Below, piece by piece: positions 1 to 8,613 of a stretch of DNA of 64,000 bases. The DNA comes from Flavobacteriaceae bacterium GSB9 (GTDB lineage: Bacteria > Bacteroidota > Bacteroidia > Flavobacteriales > Flavobacteriaceae). The DNA lies in NCBI GenBank assembly GCA_022749295.1, contig CP062007.1, positions 434,001-498,000 on the forward strand, in the 5' to 3' direction. A program made the translations under genes and the position numbers. Every line of letters begins with the position of its first letter. The stretch's first letter is position 1. The notes beneath the pieces were generated by a model. The model did not search any database, was not told the DNA's origin, and worked only from the letters and a program-made list of their open reading frames with translations.

Positions 1-547
1 CTTCTTCGATCATTTGCTCGTTTCTGTACCAACTGGCATCACCATTTTTATATCGGTGCGTATATTGGTCTATTTGCCCATGAAGGAACCCATACGAATA
101 ATCGAATCCAAAAGCATTTGGACCGTTAGAAATATCTAAGCCTAAATGCCATTTACCAAAGAGCGCATTTTCATAATTGTGCTGTTTCAAAACTTGAGGC
201 AGTGTTGTGATAGAATCTGGTAAAGTTTTATTGCTTTTCCCGCTAATAGGAGCCACAATACCAATTCTACTAGCTGGCATTCCTGTTAAAATAGAAACTC
301 TTGATGGTGAGCAGGTAGGATTTGCATAAAACCGATTGAGCTGTACGCCATTTTTCGCTAACCAATCAATATTAGGGGTATTAATTTCAGAACCGTTATA
401 ACCCACATCATTCCAACCTGCATCATCGGCAATTATTAAAAGTATGTTTGGATGTGGGAAGATTTTATCATTTTTCTTAGTATTTTGTTTGCATGCAATA
501 GCTAAAGCACAAACTAAAAAAATCTTATATTTTTTAAATTTTAGCAT
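1..547 (-). CDS. S1-family sulfatase, 3' part cut off by the window edge
   Basis: Arylsulfatase-type enzyme that would remove sulfate esters from a polysaccharide or its oligomers in the periplasm or at the surface. The start ATG lies at 545-547 and the first 182 codons are present. The N-terminus has a short hydrophobic signal ending in a cysteine (IACKQ), which suggests a lipoprotein. It is followed by the metal-binding stretch NILLIIADDAG and the formylglycine motif CSPSR, where the cysteine is matured to formylglycine. Next come LTGMPASRIG and the GKWHLG stretch typical of family S1. The gene sits 14 bp downstream of the GH105 gene and shares its transcript. It is the only sulfatase visible, so the glycan is at least partly sulfated (inference). 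The sulfatase subfamily and bond specificity cannot be read from this fragment. Confidence 0.9.
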   Translation of the reverse strand, partial: MLKFKKYKIFLVCALAIACKQNTKKNDKIFPHPNILLIIADDAGWNDVGYNGSEINTPNIDWLAKNGVQLNRFYANPTCSPSRVSILTGMPASRIGIVAPISGKSNKTLPDSITTLPQVLKQHNYENALFGKWHLGLDISNGPNAFGFDYSYGFLHGQIDQYTHRYKNGDASWYRNEQMIEE

Positions 548-561
548 ATGAATAATGTATT

Positions 562-1941
562 CTAATTTTTAACTTTTAATTGAAGAGAGCTATCGTTAAT
601 TTCAAATTCATTATTCTTCAGCAAATTGAGAATTTCAGCGCCAGCCAATAAAACAGGGCCATAACCGTGCGCCGCATAAATATTAATAGGGCGATAGTAA
701 TAAAAGGCAGGATCAAACCCCATACCCGTGCCAACGCAAGTGCCCTCAACCTGGCCTAATTGATTCACTTTTGTAGCGATGGCATTCCAACCTAATAAGG
801 CAACTGGAGAAAAAGCTAACTTATCTATATAACCATTATTTATCGCTTTTGCAATTGAATAAGTGTAAATTGCTGTTGCAGAAGTTTCTAAATACGTGTC
901 GTTTCTGTCTATTAGTTGATGCCAAAAACCTGTTCCATCTTGATAAGTGATTAGTCCCTCGATGTGTTGGCGAAGTTGTTTTAGCACTTTATCGTAACCC
1001 GAATGTGCCTTGGGTAAAACATCTAATAATTCTACCAATGACATAACAGCCCAACCATTGGCTCTGGCCCAATGGAACTGAGGATGGTAATCCATGCCCA
1101 TAACCCAACCATGCATGTATAACCCTTTTTCTTTATTGAACATTCTTTCGGAAAATTGTAAGACTTGCTTCACTGCATCATTGAAATACTTATCGTTACC
1201 TGTTAATTTCCCCATTTGGGCTAAAGCAGGTACGCTCATAAATAAATCATCTAGCCATAGTGTGTTCTTTTGGGGTCTATTTCTTGCCAAGGTACCATCT
1301 TCTAATCTAAATTGTTTATGGCTTATATAATCAATAAAGTTATTTATAAGTAGTTGAAGGTTGGTATTTAATCCAGCCCTTTCTGCTTTAATCATGGCTG
1401 CGCAAATTGCTCCGGCATCATCCAATGCATGTGGACGTAATGACTGAATTATTGGTGAAGGGTAATTTTTGTCTTCGTCTAACTTTTTATTGTAAAAAGG
1501 AGCTATGTCTGAAATTAGCTTTAGTCTTTTTTGAGTATAATCTGAATATTTTTTATTTCCAGTAGCTGTGGCTAAATGAAGCATCCCTGAGTAGGTAACA
1601 CCCCATTCATAGCTTGTTAGTCTAAAAGCACCAGGTTCAAAAACAATAAACTGATTTAGGTTTTTTAGTTTCGTAAGCTCCTTGTTAGTTCGTGAGTCTA
1701 TTAATTTTGAGGCCGTATTATTTTCAAGAAAATCATAAACCCTATCTACGGTTTTGATTATTTCTTCTTGAGATGGCTGTGCATAAGGTACGGGGTAGTC
1801 TGGTTGTAGCGCATGCAGGGGAGTGGTTACATCATTTGTCGGCTCTTGGGTAACCCCTGTAGTTGTAAAAGCCAATAAAAAAAAGAACATAATTACATTT
1901 TTAAGGCATATTGTTCTTTTTGTGTTTGTAAAGTATTTCAT
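562..1941 (-). CDS. GH105 unsaturated uronyl hydrolase
   Basis: Family GH105/GH88-type (alpha/alpha)6-barrel enzyme that hydrates and releases the 4,5-unsaturated uronic acid left at the non-reducing end of oligosaccharides by polysaccharide lyases. The 459-residue protein starts with a signal peptide (about residues 1-31). It carries the family stretch WLDDLFMSVP near residue 230, whose aspartate matches the general acid/base of YteR-like enzymes. HWARANGW, GTGFWHQLID and the ETSATAIYTY segment follow. It heads a two-gene unit with the sulfatase and has its own promoter and operator upstream, separated from SusD by a terminator. A second GH105 lies at 12649-13773; the two are divergent in sequence and so probably differ in substrate. 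Confidence 0.9.
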   Translation of the reverse strand: MKYFTNTKRTICLKNVIMFFFLLAFTTTGVTQEPTNDVTTPLHALQPDYPVPYAQPSQEEIIKTVDRVYDFLENNTASKLIDSRTNKELTKLKNLNQFIVFEPGAFRLTSYEWGVTYSGMLHLATATGNKKYSDYTQKRLKLISDIAPFYNKKLDEDKNYPSPIIQSLRPHALDDAGAICAAMIKAERAGLNTNLQLLINNFIDYISHKQFRLEDGTLARNRPQKNTLWLDDLFMSVPALAQMGKLTGNDKYFNDAVKQVLQFSERMFNKEKGLYMHGWVMGMDYHPQFHWARANGWAVMSLVELLDVLPKAHSGYDKVLKQLRQHIEGLITYQDGTGFWHQLIDRNDTYLETSATAIYTYSIAKAINNGYIDKLAFSPVALLGWNAIATKVNQLGQVEGTCVGTGMGFDPAFYYYRPINIYAAHGYGPVLLAGAEILNLLKNNEFEINDSSLQLKVKN

Positions 1942-1967
1942 TAGTAGTTTAGTGTTATTGTGATAAC

Positions 1968-2013
1968 CAAATATATTTATTTATTGTTTTTACTGTATCC
2001 TGTGCTATACTGT
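1968..2013 (-). promoter_or_regulatory. Operator plus -7 promoter box for the GH105-sulfatase unit
   Basis: Read on the minus strand, the direct repeat ACAGTATA-GC-ACAGGATA (2013-1996) is followed after exactly 20 bp by TATATTTG (1975-1968), a perfect Bacteroidetes -7 box (TAnnTTTG). The same repeat with the same spacing occurs in front of other units of this locus. An activator bound here would overlap the -33 region (inference). Confidence 0.75.
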
Positions 2014-2024
2014 TATATTCTGGT

Positions 2025-2060
2025 AAAAAAAAACGCTAAGGTTTAATGCCTTAGCGTTTT
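2025..2060 (-). terminator. Rho-independent terminator after SusD
   Basis: The stem CGCTAAGG/CCTTAGCG (2034-2041 with 2049-2056) is extended by A:T pairs and flanked by an A run on the left, so it reads as a hairpin plus U tract for leftward transcripts. A T run on the right may let it work in both directions. It separates susCD from the GH105 unit. Confidence 0.85.
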
Positions 2061-2080
2061 TATATTAAAAACCTTAGTCG

Positions 2081-3673
2081 TTAATTAGGGTAACCAGGGT
2101 TTTGTTCTAGATTAGGGTTTGAACCTAGGGCAGTCGACGGTATTGGGAAAATTGTTCTGTATGATTCAGATGGTTCTTTAAATTCCCAAGCATTTCCAAA
2201 TTCTCCAAAACGTATTAAATCCCGTCTTCTATGCATCTCAAAAGCCAGTTCTCTTCCTCTTTCGTCTAGTACATCGTCTAAAGTAATTGAGGGCAATGGA
2301 GCAGCATTACTTCGAGCCCTAACCTCATTAATAATAATCCTGGCATCTTCAAGGGAGCCACCTTTTGCTCCTCTAGCTAAGGCTTCTGCCTTAATTAAAA
2401 GAATATCAGCGTACCTTAAAAAAGCGATATCGTTACCAGCGTTTCCGCCATTCGTGTTAGGGTCTAAGCCCCATTTAATCCATTTTAAACCTGCATTCAT
2501 AGGTTGTAGACGGATACCAGTAGCCGGAATAATTTCATAAGGAACAGGACCTTCCGTAGAAGTAGCTGGATCGTATAATTTTGAGTTATTATCAGGTACT
2601 ATACGTTCTACCATTACTGTTTCTCCATTTCTAGGATCTATAAGATTACCGTAGGGAATGATTAGATTTTTTCTATCATCTCCATCTTCATACAGAGCAA
2701 GTACTGAGGGCCTGGTGCCAAATCCGTTTTGGGGCGTGTAGGGAAGTCCAAATAAGCCTCCTTGTATTCCTGGAAGCACTTTTTGTACCAACGGATGTCC
2801 AACACCACCAGCAATGTCAGGAGAGTAAATAGCTCCAAATATAAATTCGGCATTGTTGTCATTGTTGTATGTAAAATTGTCAAAATAGTCAGGTAGTAAG
2901 CTATAAGACCCAGAATCAATTACTAATTGAGCATAATCGTACGCTTTGTCGAATTGTGGAGTTCCAGTGTAAACTTCAGCATTGAGATAAACGGTAGCCA
3001 ATAATCCGTAAGCAGCTTCTTTTGTAAACCTTCCATAATAACTATCGCCAGCTTCTGCCTTTGTAGGTAGGTTTTCTGCAGCAGCTATTAATTCAGAGGT
3101 AACGAAATCAAAGACTTCAGTTCTTGTGTTTTGTTCTGGTAAATTTAACGGGTCTACTTTTGGTAAAGTGAAAATAGGTACATTACCAAATAAATCCATT
3201 AAGAAAAAATAGGCATAAGAACGAAGGGAACGTAATTCTGCAATAGGGCCTGCGATTTCTTCTTCAGAAAGTGCAGAATTCTCTAAAGAGGCAATGAGTG
3301 CATTGGTTTGGCCAACAGTCCTAAAGTAGGAGTCCCAAGTTCCTGCTATATAAGCATGACTGGGTGTCCACTTATGTTCCATCAACTCAGCAAAATTGGC
3401 GCCTCCCCACCATCCTTGGATTTTTTCATGAACTACAACTTGGTCTCCTGGAAGTTCCAAACATCTGTATTCTACCCCCATACCGGTAGTCCTTGCAAAG
3501 TTTCTATATATCCCAGAAAGCGAGGAAAGAACTTGTTTTTCGTTAGAATAGAACGTTTCGGGTGTGTAAATTGAGTACACCTCTTCTTCGAGGCTACACC
3601 CTGCTAAAATTACTATCGTAAGACATACGCTTAGTAGTTTTAATTTTGTTTTTAAATTTTCTATAATTTTCAT
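2081..3673 (-). CDS. SusD-like outer-membrane glycan-binding lipoprotein
   Basis: SusD/RagB-family surface lipoprotein that binds the target glycan and passes it to the SusC channel. The 530-residue protein begins with a lipoprotein signal whose lipobox LAGC places the acylated cysteine near residue 26. The fold is recognisable from the TPR-like N-terminal half (for example AELRSLRSYAYFFLMDLFGNVP), FLRYADILLIKAEALAR, and the C-terminal ERGRELAFEMHRRRDLIRFG, all typical of the family. Its length is normal. It lies 37 bp downstream of the SusC gene and ends at a strong terminator, so susCD form a two-gene operon. The ligand cannot be read from the sequence; the neighbouring enzymes suggest a rhamnose- and uronate-rich glycan. 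Confidence 0.95.
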   Translation of the reverse strand: MKIIENLKTKLKLLSVCLTIVILAGCSLEEEVYSIYTPETFYSNEKQVLSSLSGIYRNFARTTGMGVEYRCLELPGDQVVVHEKIQGWWGGANFAELMEHKWTPSHAYIAGTWDSYFRTVGQTNALIASLENSALSEEEIAGPIAELRSLRSYAYFFLMDLFGNVPIFTLPKVDPLNLPEQNTRTEVFDFVTSELIAAAENLPTKAEAGDSYYGRFTKEAAYGLLATVYLNAEVYTGTPQFDKAYDYAQLVIDSGSYSLLPDYFDNFTYNNDNNAEFIFGAIYSPDIAGGVGHPLVQKVLPGIQGGLFGLPYTPQNGFGTRPSVLALYEDGDDRKNLIIPYGNLIDPRNGETVMVERIVPDNNSKLYDPATSTEGPVPYEIIPATGIRLQPMNAGLKWIKWGLDPNTNGGNAGNDIAFLRYADILLIKAEALARGAKGGSLEDARIIINEVRARSNAAPLPSITLDDVLDERGRELAFEMHRRRDLIRFGEFGNAWEFKEPSESYRTIFPIPSTALGSNPNLEQNPGYPN

Positions 3674-3710
3674 TTTTTATAATTTCTTTAAATGTTAACA
3701 ATTTTTATTT

Positions 3711-6680
3711 TTAAAATGTTATGCTTGTTCCTATTTGGAAAGTTCTAGGTCTTGGGTAAACTAAATAGTCTATTCCAACAGACCGGGTTCTAACTTCTGG
3801 ATCATATCCGGAATAACCTGTAATTACAAATAAATTTGTTCCTGTTAAGTAAACTCTTGCCTTTTTAAGGAAATTTACCTTGTTAACATCAAAATTGTAT
3901 CCTATGGTTAAATTATCTAATCTTAAATAACTTCCATCTTCAATCCATTGTGAAGAGTATTGAGCAGTTTGTGCTCGACTAGCTCCTGTATTTAATGCAG
4001 ACTTTAGTACATTTACGCCTGGTGTTTGACTTACATATGAAAACTCTGCAGCCGTATTGTTGTAAATATCATTACCTACTACACCTCTAAAATTTAACGT
4101 AGCGTCAAATTTCTTATATTTAAAGTTGTTGTTGAAGCCAAAAGTGAAATCAGGATTTGCATCGCCAATAACCACTTCGTCTGCATTACCGTCATTGTTT
4201 TCATCAAGGTAAGTTTCCATACCTTCGTTATCATACCCTGTAAATTGCCATCCATAAAAAGTGTTTAATGGTAGACCTGGTTTGATAATTTTGGTTAGAA
4301 GATTGTTTCCTACAACACCAGAACCAGATGTGGTTCTGATTTCATCTCTTTGGAAGTTTTCGTTAGATAATGATATTACCTCATTTTTGTTGGTTGAAAA
4401 ATTAAGATTGGTTGACCATGTTAAATTTTCATTGTTTATGATATCTGAACTTAAATTAAACTCAAAACCTTTGTTTTCAACCTCGCCTACGTTAGCCCAT
4501 TGTGTTTGTACTACTGATGGTGCTGCAGTTGAGAACTCTAATAATAGATCGGTAGTTTTCTTCATGTAGTAGTCTATTGAACCCGTTATACGTTGACCAA
4601 ATAGACCAAAGTCAACACCTAAGTTTAATTGACTAGTTTCTTCCCACTTTAAATCAGGGTTTTGGTAATTTGTTGGAAGGACACTAGGTATAGCCTCTCC
4701 GCCAAAAACATAAATGGCAGAACCGGCGATAGATAGTTGTTCTTTATAAAGGTTATTGGGTATTTCTTGGTTACCAGTAATACCATAGCCAAGCCTTAGT
4801 TTTAAATTACTAATCTTAGAATTGGCCATAAAATCTTCATCCGCCATATTCCAAGCTAATGCTCCAGATGGGAATGTACCCCATTTGTTATTGGCACCAA
4901 ATCGGCTGGAGCCGTCACGTCTTAGGGTAAAGGTAAGTAAATATCTTTCCTTTAACTTGTAGTTAATACGACCATAGTATGATGATAAACGATTGGCGTC
5001 TTTAAATGAGGTATTAGATTGAATAGTACCAGATTGGATTAAATTCCATTGGGTAGCATCTGATACAAAATTGTTAGCCGATGTAAATGTGTTTTCGGTA
5101 ACAAATCTTTGATAAGAATACCCTGCTAAAAGAGAAATGTGGTTGTCATCGTTTATTTGCTTGTCATAAGTAAGGTTTGTTTCAGCTAGTATGTTAGTGT
5201 TCTTATATTTACTTATAGAAGCGGTACCTCCTTGTCCTTCCCCAGCTGGGTGTGTTGAAGGAATATTAGTAAACCGGCTAACATTTTCGTTAGAGTGACC
5301 AATATTGGTTGAAAGTTTTAACCCATCCATTAATTGGAAAGATGCACTTAAGTTGCCAAGAAGTAAAGAACTGTCGCTTTCATCAGAAACATCTACCCAT
5401 GAAACTGGATTAACCCTTAAAGCTCCAATTTGGTAATAACTTCCATCTTCATTTCTCACAGGTAGAGTTGGCGCCCAACGCAGAGCATCCTTTAAAATGT
5501 TACCTCCCTCGTCTGCGATATTGGAATTTAATGCAGCTCTTTGGTCATCAATACTGGCATAAGTAAGGTTGATGCCAATTTTTAGCCTATCATCAATTGC
5601 GGAATGGTTAGCGTTTAACCTTCCTGTGTATTTTTTAAGTTGTGAATTTAACAAAATACCTTCTTGGTTATTGTATCCTAAAGAACCTGTTACGTTAGTA
5701 GATTCAGATCCACCAGCAAAAGAAATGTTGTGGTTTTGTGTAATAGCTGTTCTAAAAACTTCTTTTTGCCAATTGGTATTAGCGTCTAAGTCTGAAAAAG
5801 GTAACCCGTTGCTATTTGCATAATCCCTGTACTCATCAGCAGATAGAAAAGGTAGTAATTCAGGTACATCAGAAACTCCTAAATAAGTGTCGTATGTTAA
5901 GAACTCACCATATTTTCCTTTATTTTTAGTGGTTATAACGATAACACCATTTGCTCCTCTAGAACCATAAATAGCTGTTGCCGAAGCATCTTTTAGAACA
6001 TCAATACTTTCAATATCAGCAGGGTTTATCAAGCTCAATGGATTAATTGCTTCTTCTGAAAGCGGAGAAGATCCAGAAGTTACTGTTCTCACTTGATTAT
6101 TGGCACTACCAAACTGTAACGGTACACCATCAATAACATATAACGGATCGTTTCCGGCAGATATCGAACTTGTTCCTCTAATTCTAACGGTAGAAGCAGC
6201 TCCGGGTTGGCCACTGCTTTGAACAATATTTACACCCGCAATTTTACCTTGTAATAATTGTTCCGGCTGTACAGGAAGCGCATCAATAAAATTTTCAGAT
6301 TTAATGGATGCTACGGCACCAGTTACATCTTTACGTTTTTGGGTTCCGTAACCAATTACAACAACTTCGTCAAGTTGCGCATTGTCGGTTTCCAAAGCAA
6401 TATTGTATACATTATCACTTCCTATTAGAACTTCGGTTGATTTAAAACCAACATAAGAAAATACGAGCGTTTCTCCTGGAGATACTAATATAGTGTAATT
6501 GCCATCAAAATCGGCACTAGCACCCCTGTTAGAGTCTTTTACTAATACATTTACTCCAGGTAATGGCATGTTTGATGTATCGGTGACTGTTCCCGACACT
6601 GTTTTTTCTTGAGCATAACCTATGGTGTGCGTAAACACAAACACAAGTAAGCCCAATAAAATGGTTGTTTTGTTTTTCAT
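3711..6680 (-). CDS. SusC-like TonB-dependent glycan importer
   Basis: SusC/RagA-family outer-membrane transporter that takes up oligosaccharides with TonB energy and its SusD lid. The 989-residue protein has a signal peptide (about 1-23) and a carboxypeptidase-regulatory-like domain (about 26-105, with VSGTVTDTSNMPLPGVNV). The plug domain follows with the SusC signature DEVVVIGYGTQKRKDVTGAV and the PADIESIDVLKDASATAIYG stretch. A long beta-barrel ends in an aromatic residue (QIGTSITF). It is followed by susD after 37 bp. The upstream operator suggests induction together with the surrounding hydrolases. Length and domain order are normal. Confidence 0.96.
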   Translation of the reverse strand: MKNKTTILLGLLVFVFTHTIGYAQEKTVSGTVTDTSNMPLPGVNVLVKDSNRGASADFDGNYTILVSPGETLVFSYVGFKSTEVLIGSDNVYNIALETDNAQLDEVVVIGYGTQKRKDVTGAVASIKSENFIDALPVQPEQLLQGKIAGVNIVQSSGQPGAASTVRIRGTSSISAGNDPLYVIDGVPLQFGSANNQVRTVTSGSSPLSEEAINPLSLINPADIESIDVLKDASATAIYGSRGANGVIVITTKNKGKYGEFLTYDTYLGVSDVPELLPFLSADEYRDYANSNGLPFSDLDANTNWQKEVFRTAITQNHNISFAGGSESTNVTGSLGYNNQEGILLNSQLKKYTGRLNANHSAIDDRLKIGINLTYASIDDQRAALNSNIADEGGNILKDALRWAPTLPVRNEDGSYYQIGALRVNPVSWVDVSDESDSSLLLGNLSASFQLMDGLKLSTNIGHSNENVSRFTNIPSTHPAGEGQGGTASISKYKNTNILAETNLTYDKQINDDNHISLLAGYSYQRFVTENTFTSANNFVSDATQWNLIQSGTIQSNTSFKDANRLSSYYGRINYKLKERYLLTFTLRRDGSSRFGANNKWGTFPSGALAWNMADEDFMANSKISNLKLRLGYGITGNQEIPNNLYKEQLSIAGSAIYVFGGEAIPSVLPTNYQNPDLKWEETSQLNLGVDFGLFGQRITGSIDYYMKKTTDLLLEFSTAAPSVVQTQWANVGEVENKGFEFNLSSDIINNENLTWSTNLNFSTNKNEVISLSNENFQRDEIRTTSGSGVVGNNLLTKIIKPGLPLNTFYGWQFTGYDNEGMETYLDENNDGNADEVVIGDANPDFTFGFNNNFKYKKFDATLNFRGVVGNDIYNNTAAEFSYVSQTPGVNVLKSALNTGASRAQTAQYSSQWIEDGSYLRLDNLTIGYNFDVNKVNFLKKARVYLTGTNLFVITGYSGYDPEVRTRSVGIDYLVYPRPRTFQIGTSITF

Positions 6681-6744
6681 GAATAATTTAGTTTAGTTGT
6701 TGTTTAAGCATCTAAAAGAGAGAGGTTTAGATGTTTTGTTATGT

Positions 6745-6790
6745 CAAATAAACAGTTATAATTTTAATTTGGTATCCTGTGCTTTCCTGT
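6745..6790 (-). promoter_or_regulatory. Operator plus -7 box upstream of susC
   Basis: On the minus strand, ACAGGAAA-GC-ACAGGATA (6790-6773) is followed after 20 bp by TTTATTTG (6752-6745), one mismatch from TAnnTTTG. The arrangement is identical to the sites at 1968-2013 and 37514-37559. Confidence 0.75.
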
Positions 6791-6900
6791 TTTTTCTAAA
6801 ATAGAACACTGGTCAATTTTAAAAATTTAACGATTAAATCATTGTTTAAAAGAGCTTAAAGGGTTTATGTATAGACACCCATTTATTTAAAATTCAATAA

Positions 6901-8166
6901 CTAATTTTTAAGGGGACTTAACGGAATAATCATAATATCGCTCCTTGTTAAAAGACTGGAGTTGAACAAAACCCATTTGCCATCTGGGCTGATGGATTGA
7001 TGCATGTGCGCTTCATCAGAAAAGGGACTTTTACTTAATAAGCGATGCCCTTGGGTTAGCAATATAGTGTCCTTTAGGTTGGATGCGTTTATACGATATA
7101 ATTTACCATCAAATGTATCACCAGCAATCCATTTGCCATCTGGAGTTGCATTACAATGCCAATAGCCCCCGGCACCTGTTTGTCCATGGAATTTAAGTTC
7201 GTTGGTTCTTAAATCTATTGAGTATATTCCTGTTTGGTTTTTTTGAAGGCGATCAATATGTCCCATTAAATGGAATAAAACTTTATCTGGTCCCATAAAT
7301 ACTTCATGTGTTACCCAGTCGTTTTTTCTTTCCTCGTACAGAGGTCTGTTCGTAACCTTTCCTTTAGAATCAATAGATAATACCCACATGCGTTGAGGGG
7401 AGTCTCCACCGGTTTCCCAACAATACATGAGTTCTTCAGAAACATAGGGGTTATTTTGCAAATGGCCTATGCGAAATGGGACTTCAATAATTTTTGTTGT
7501 TTGCTGAGTTTTAAAATCTAACTTATAAATGGCATGCTTGTTTTTATTTATTCTTGAAGAAAAGAAAATAGATTCTTCTTTAGCATCCAAACCTATACCT
7601 GAAGGTTTAATGGAATCAGGTATTTGAGCAATGGTTCTTTCGTAATGTTGGGGAGTTTTAACATCCTTGGTTTCACTATCTCTTAAAAGTTTACTTAAGT
7701 TCAATTCTACTAAGCTATTGTCTTTAATAACGTAAGCAACATTTTTATGCCATCCTAAATGTAGGTTTTTACCCTTATTTCCTGTAGTGATTTGAACAAT
7801 TTCAAAATTAGTCGTTGAAACCGCATAGTATTGACGGTCTCTGTTTTCTTTTGTGGAAGTTCTGTTTGATGAAAAAATAATATACTTTCCATCTGCAGTC
7901 CATTGTGGGTGAGTCTGGTACATTTTGGAATTACTGTGCCTAGATGTTGTTAATGCGTTTACTGTAAACCCAGTAACAGGATCTTTGTATGTATAGTTTT
8001 CCGATGGAAACCGTTGGCCGAAAATATCATCGCCAGCCATATCGAAGGTATGGTCGACATCTGAAAGGGAAGAGTAATCTTTACCTTCAACTACTTGAGC
8101 ATTCATTGAGAGGCAATATAGGAATATGCAAACGACACCCACTGGAATTTTTTTTAAATCTTTCAT
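6901..8166 (-). CDS. PL22-like beta-propeller lyase (oligogalacturonate lyase type)
   Basis: Secreted 421-residue seven-bladed beta-propeller resembling oligogalacturonate lyase, which cleaves uronate-containing oligosaccharides by beta-elimination. It has a signal peptide (about 1-23) and propeller strands such as HPQWTADGKYIIFSSNR, THEVFMGPDKVLF, WHCNATPDGKWIAGD and MHQSISPDGKWVLFN. The histidines in the last blades sit where the metal-binding histidines of PL22 lie. A paralogue with the same blade order is transcribed divergently from 8614. Other propeller lyases (the ulvan lyase families PL24 and PL25) share the fold, so the exact family and substrate are uncertain. The gene is single, with a weaker copy of the locus operator upstream. 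Confidence 0.7.
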   Translation of the reverse strand: MKDLKKIPVGVVCIFLYCLSMNAQVVEGKDYSSLSDVDHTFDMAGDDIFGQRFPSENYTYKDPVTGFTVNALTTSRHSNSKMYQTHPQWTADGKYIIFSSNRTSTKENRDRQYYAVSTTNFEIVQITTGNKGKNLHLGWHKNVAYVIKDNSLVELNLSKLLRDSETKDVKTPQHYERTIAQIPDSIKPSGIGLDAKEESIFFSSRINKNKHAIYKLDFKTQQTTKIIEVPFRIGHLQNNPYVSEELMYCWETGGDSPQRMWVLSIDSKGKVTNRPLYEERKNDWVTHEVFMGPDKVLFHLMGHIDRLQKNQTGIYSIDLRTNELKFHGQTGAGGYWHCNATPDGKWIAGDTFDGKLYRINASNLKDTILLTQGHRLLSKSPFSDEAHMHQSISPDGKWVLFNSSLLTRSDIMIIPLSPLKN

Positions 8167-8191
8167 GTCTTATTATAATGTTTAGTCTCAT

Positions 8192-8237
8192 GGAAAATAT
8201 TTATTAAAAAAATTAATTCCATCCTGTTCTTACATGT
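8192..8237 (-). promoter_or_regulatory. Weaker operator and -7 position for the leftward PL22-like gene
   Basis: On the minus strand, ACATGTAA-GA-ACAGGATG (8237-8220) is followed after 20 bp by TATTTTCC (8199-8192). The proximal half-site matches 7 of 8. The -7 box keeps TA and TT but has lost the final TG. Confidence 0.5.
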
Positions 8238-8554
8238 AGATAGATTTTAAAATGATATTTTATCAGGATTCAACAGTATAGAAACTGAGTAATTTTATCC
8301 AAAACTAAAATGAAATCGTTACTACGATAAATACAAGTCTTTATTCGCCCTTTTTAGCTATTTACTATTACCAGTAAGCAAGTTAAAAAATTACAGTCTC
8401 TATTTTGAATTCTATTGCAAGAGGAGTTGCCAAATTAAACAGATGCTTCTAAAAAAATATTACTGTCGATTCGTCTTTGGGTACAAAAACTATTCAATTA
8501 AATGTTATAAACTACAAGGCAGATTAATGTAGTTTGACCTTAATACTACAACTA

Positions 8555-8600
8555 ACAGGATGCAACAGGATAGGAGAACGGGCAATTGATTTTACTTTTA
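8555..8600 (+). promoter_or_regulatory. Operator plus -7 box for the rightward hydrolase operon
   Basis: ACAGGATG-CA-ACAGGATA (8555-8572) is followed after exactly 20 bp by TACTTTTA (8593-8600), which matches TAnnTTTG except for the last base. The start codon at 8614 implies a very short leader of roughly 10 nt. Confidence 0.72.
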
Positions 8601-8613
8601 TAAAAAATAATAA

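Larger units (their letters stand above)
8167..8613. other. 447-bp divergent promoter region between the two PL22-like genes
   Basis: No open reading frame of note. It holds three copies of the locus direct repeat: one facing left (8220-8237), one facing right near the right gene (8555-8572), and a lone right-facing copy (8263-8280) without a -7 box at the expected place. The stretch 8290-8550 is AT-rich and shows nothing further that I can name. Confidence 0.7.

Noticed and set aside
8263-8280. A further copy of the direct repeat (TCAGGATT-CA-ACAGTATA) in the divergent region
   Set aside because: No -7 box stands at the 20-bp position (8301-8308 reads AAAACTAA), so I do not count it as a working promoter; it may be an auxiliary site.
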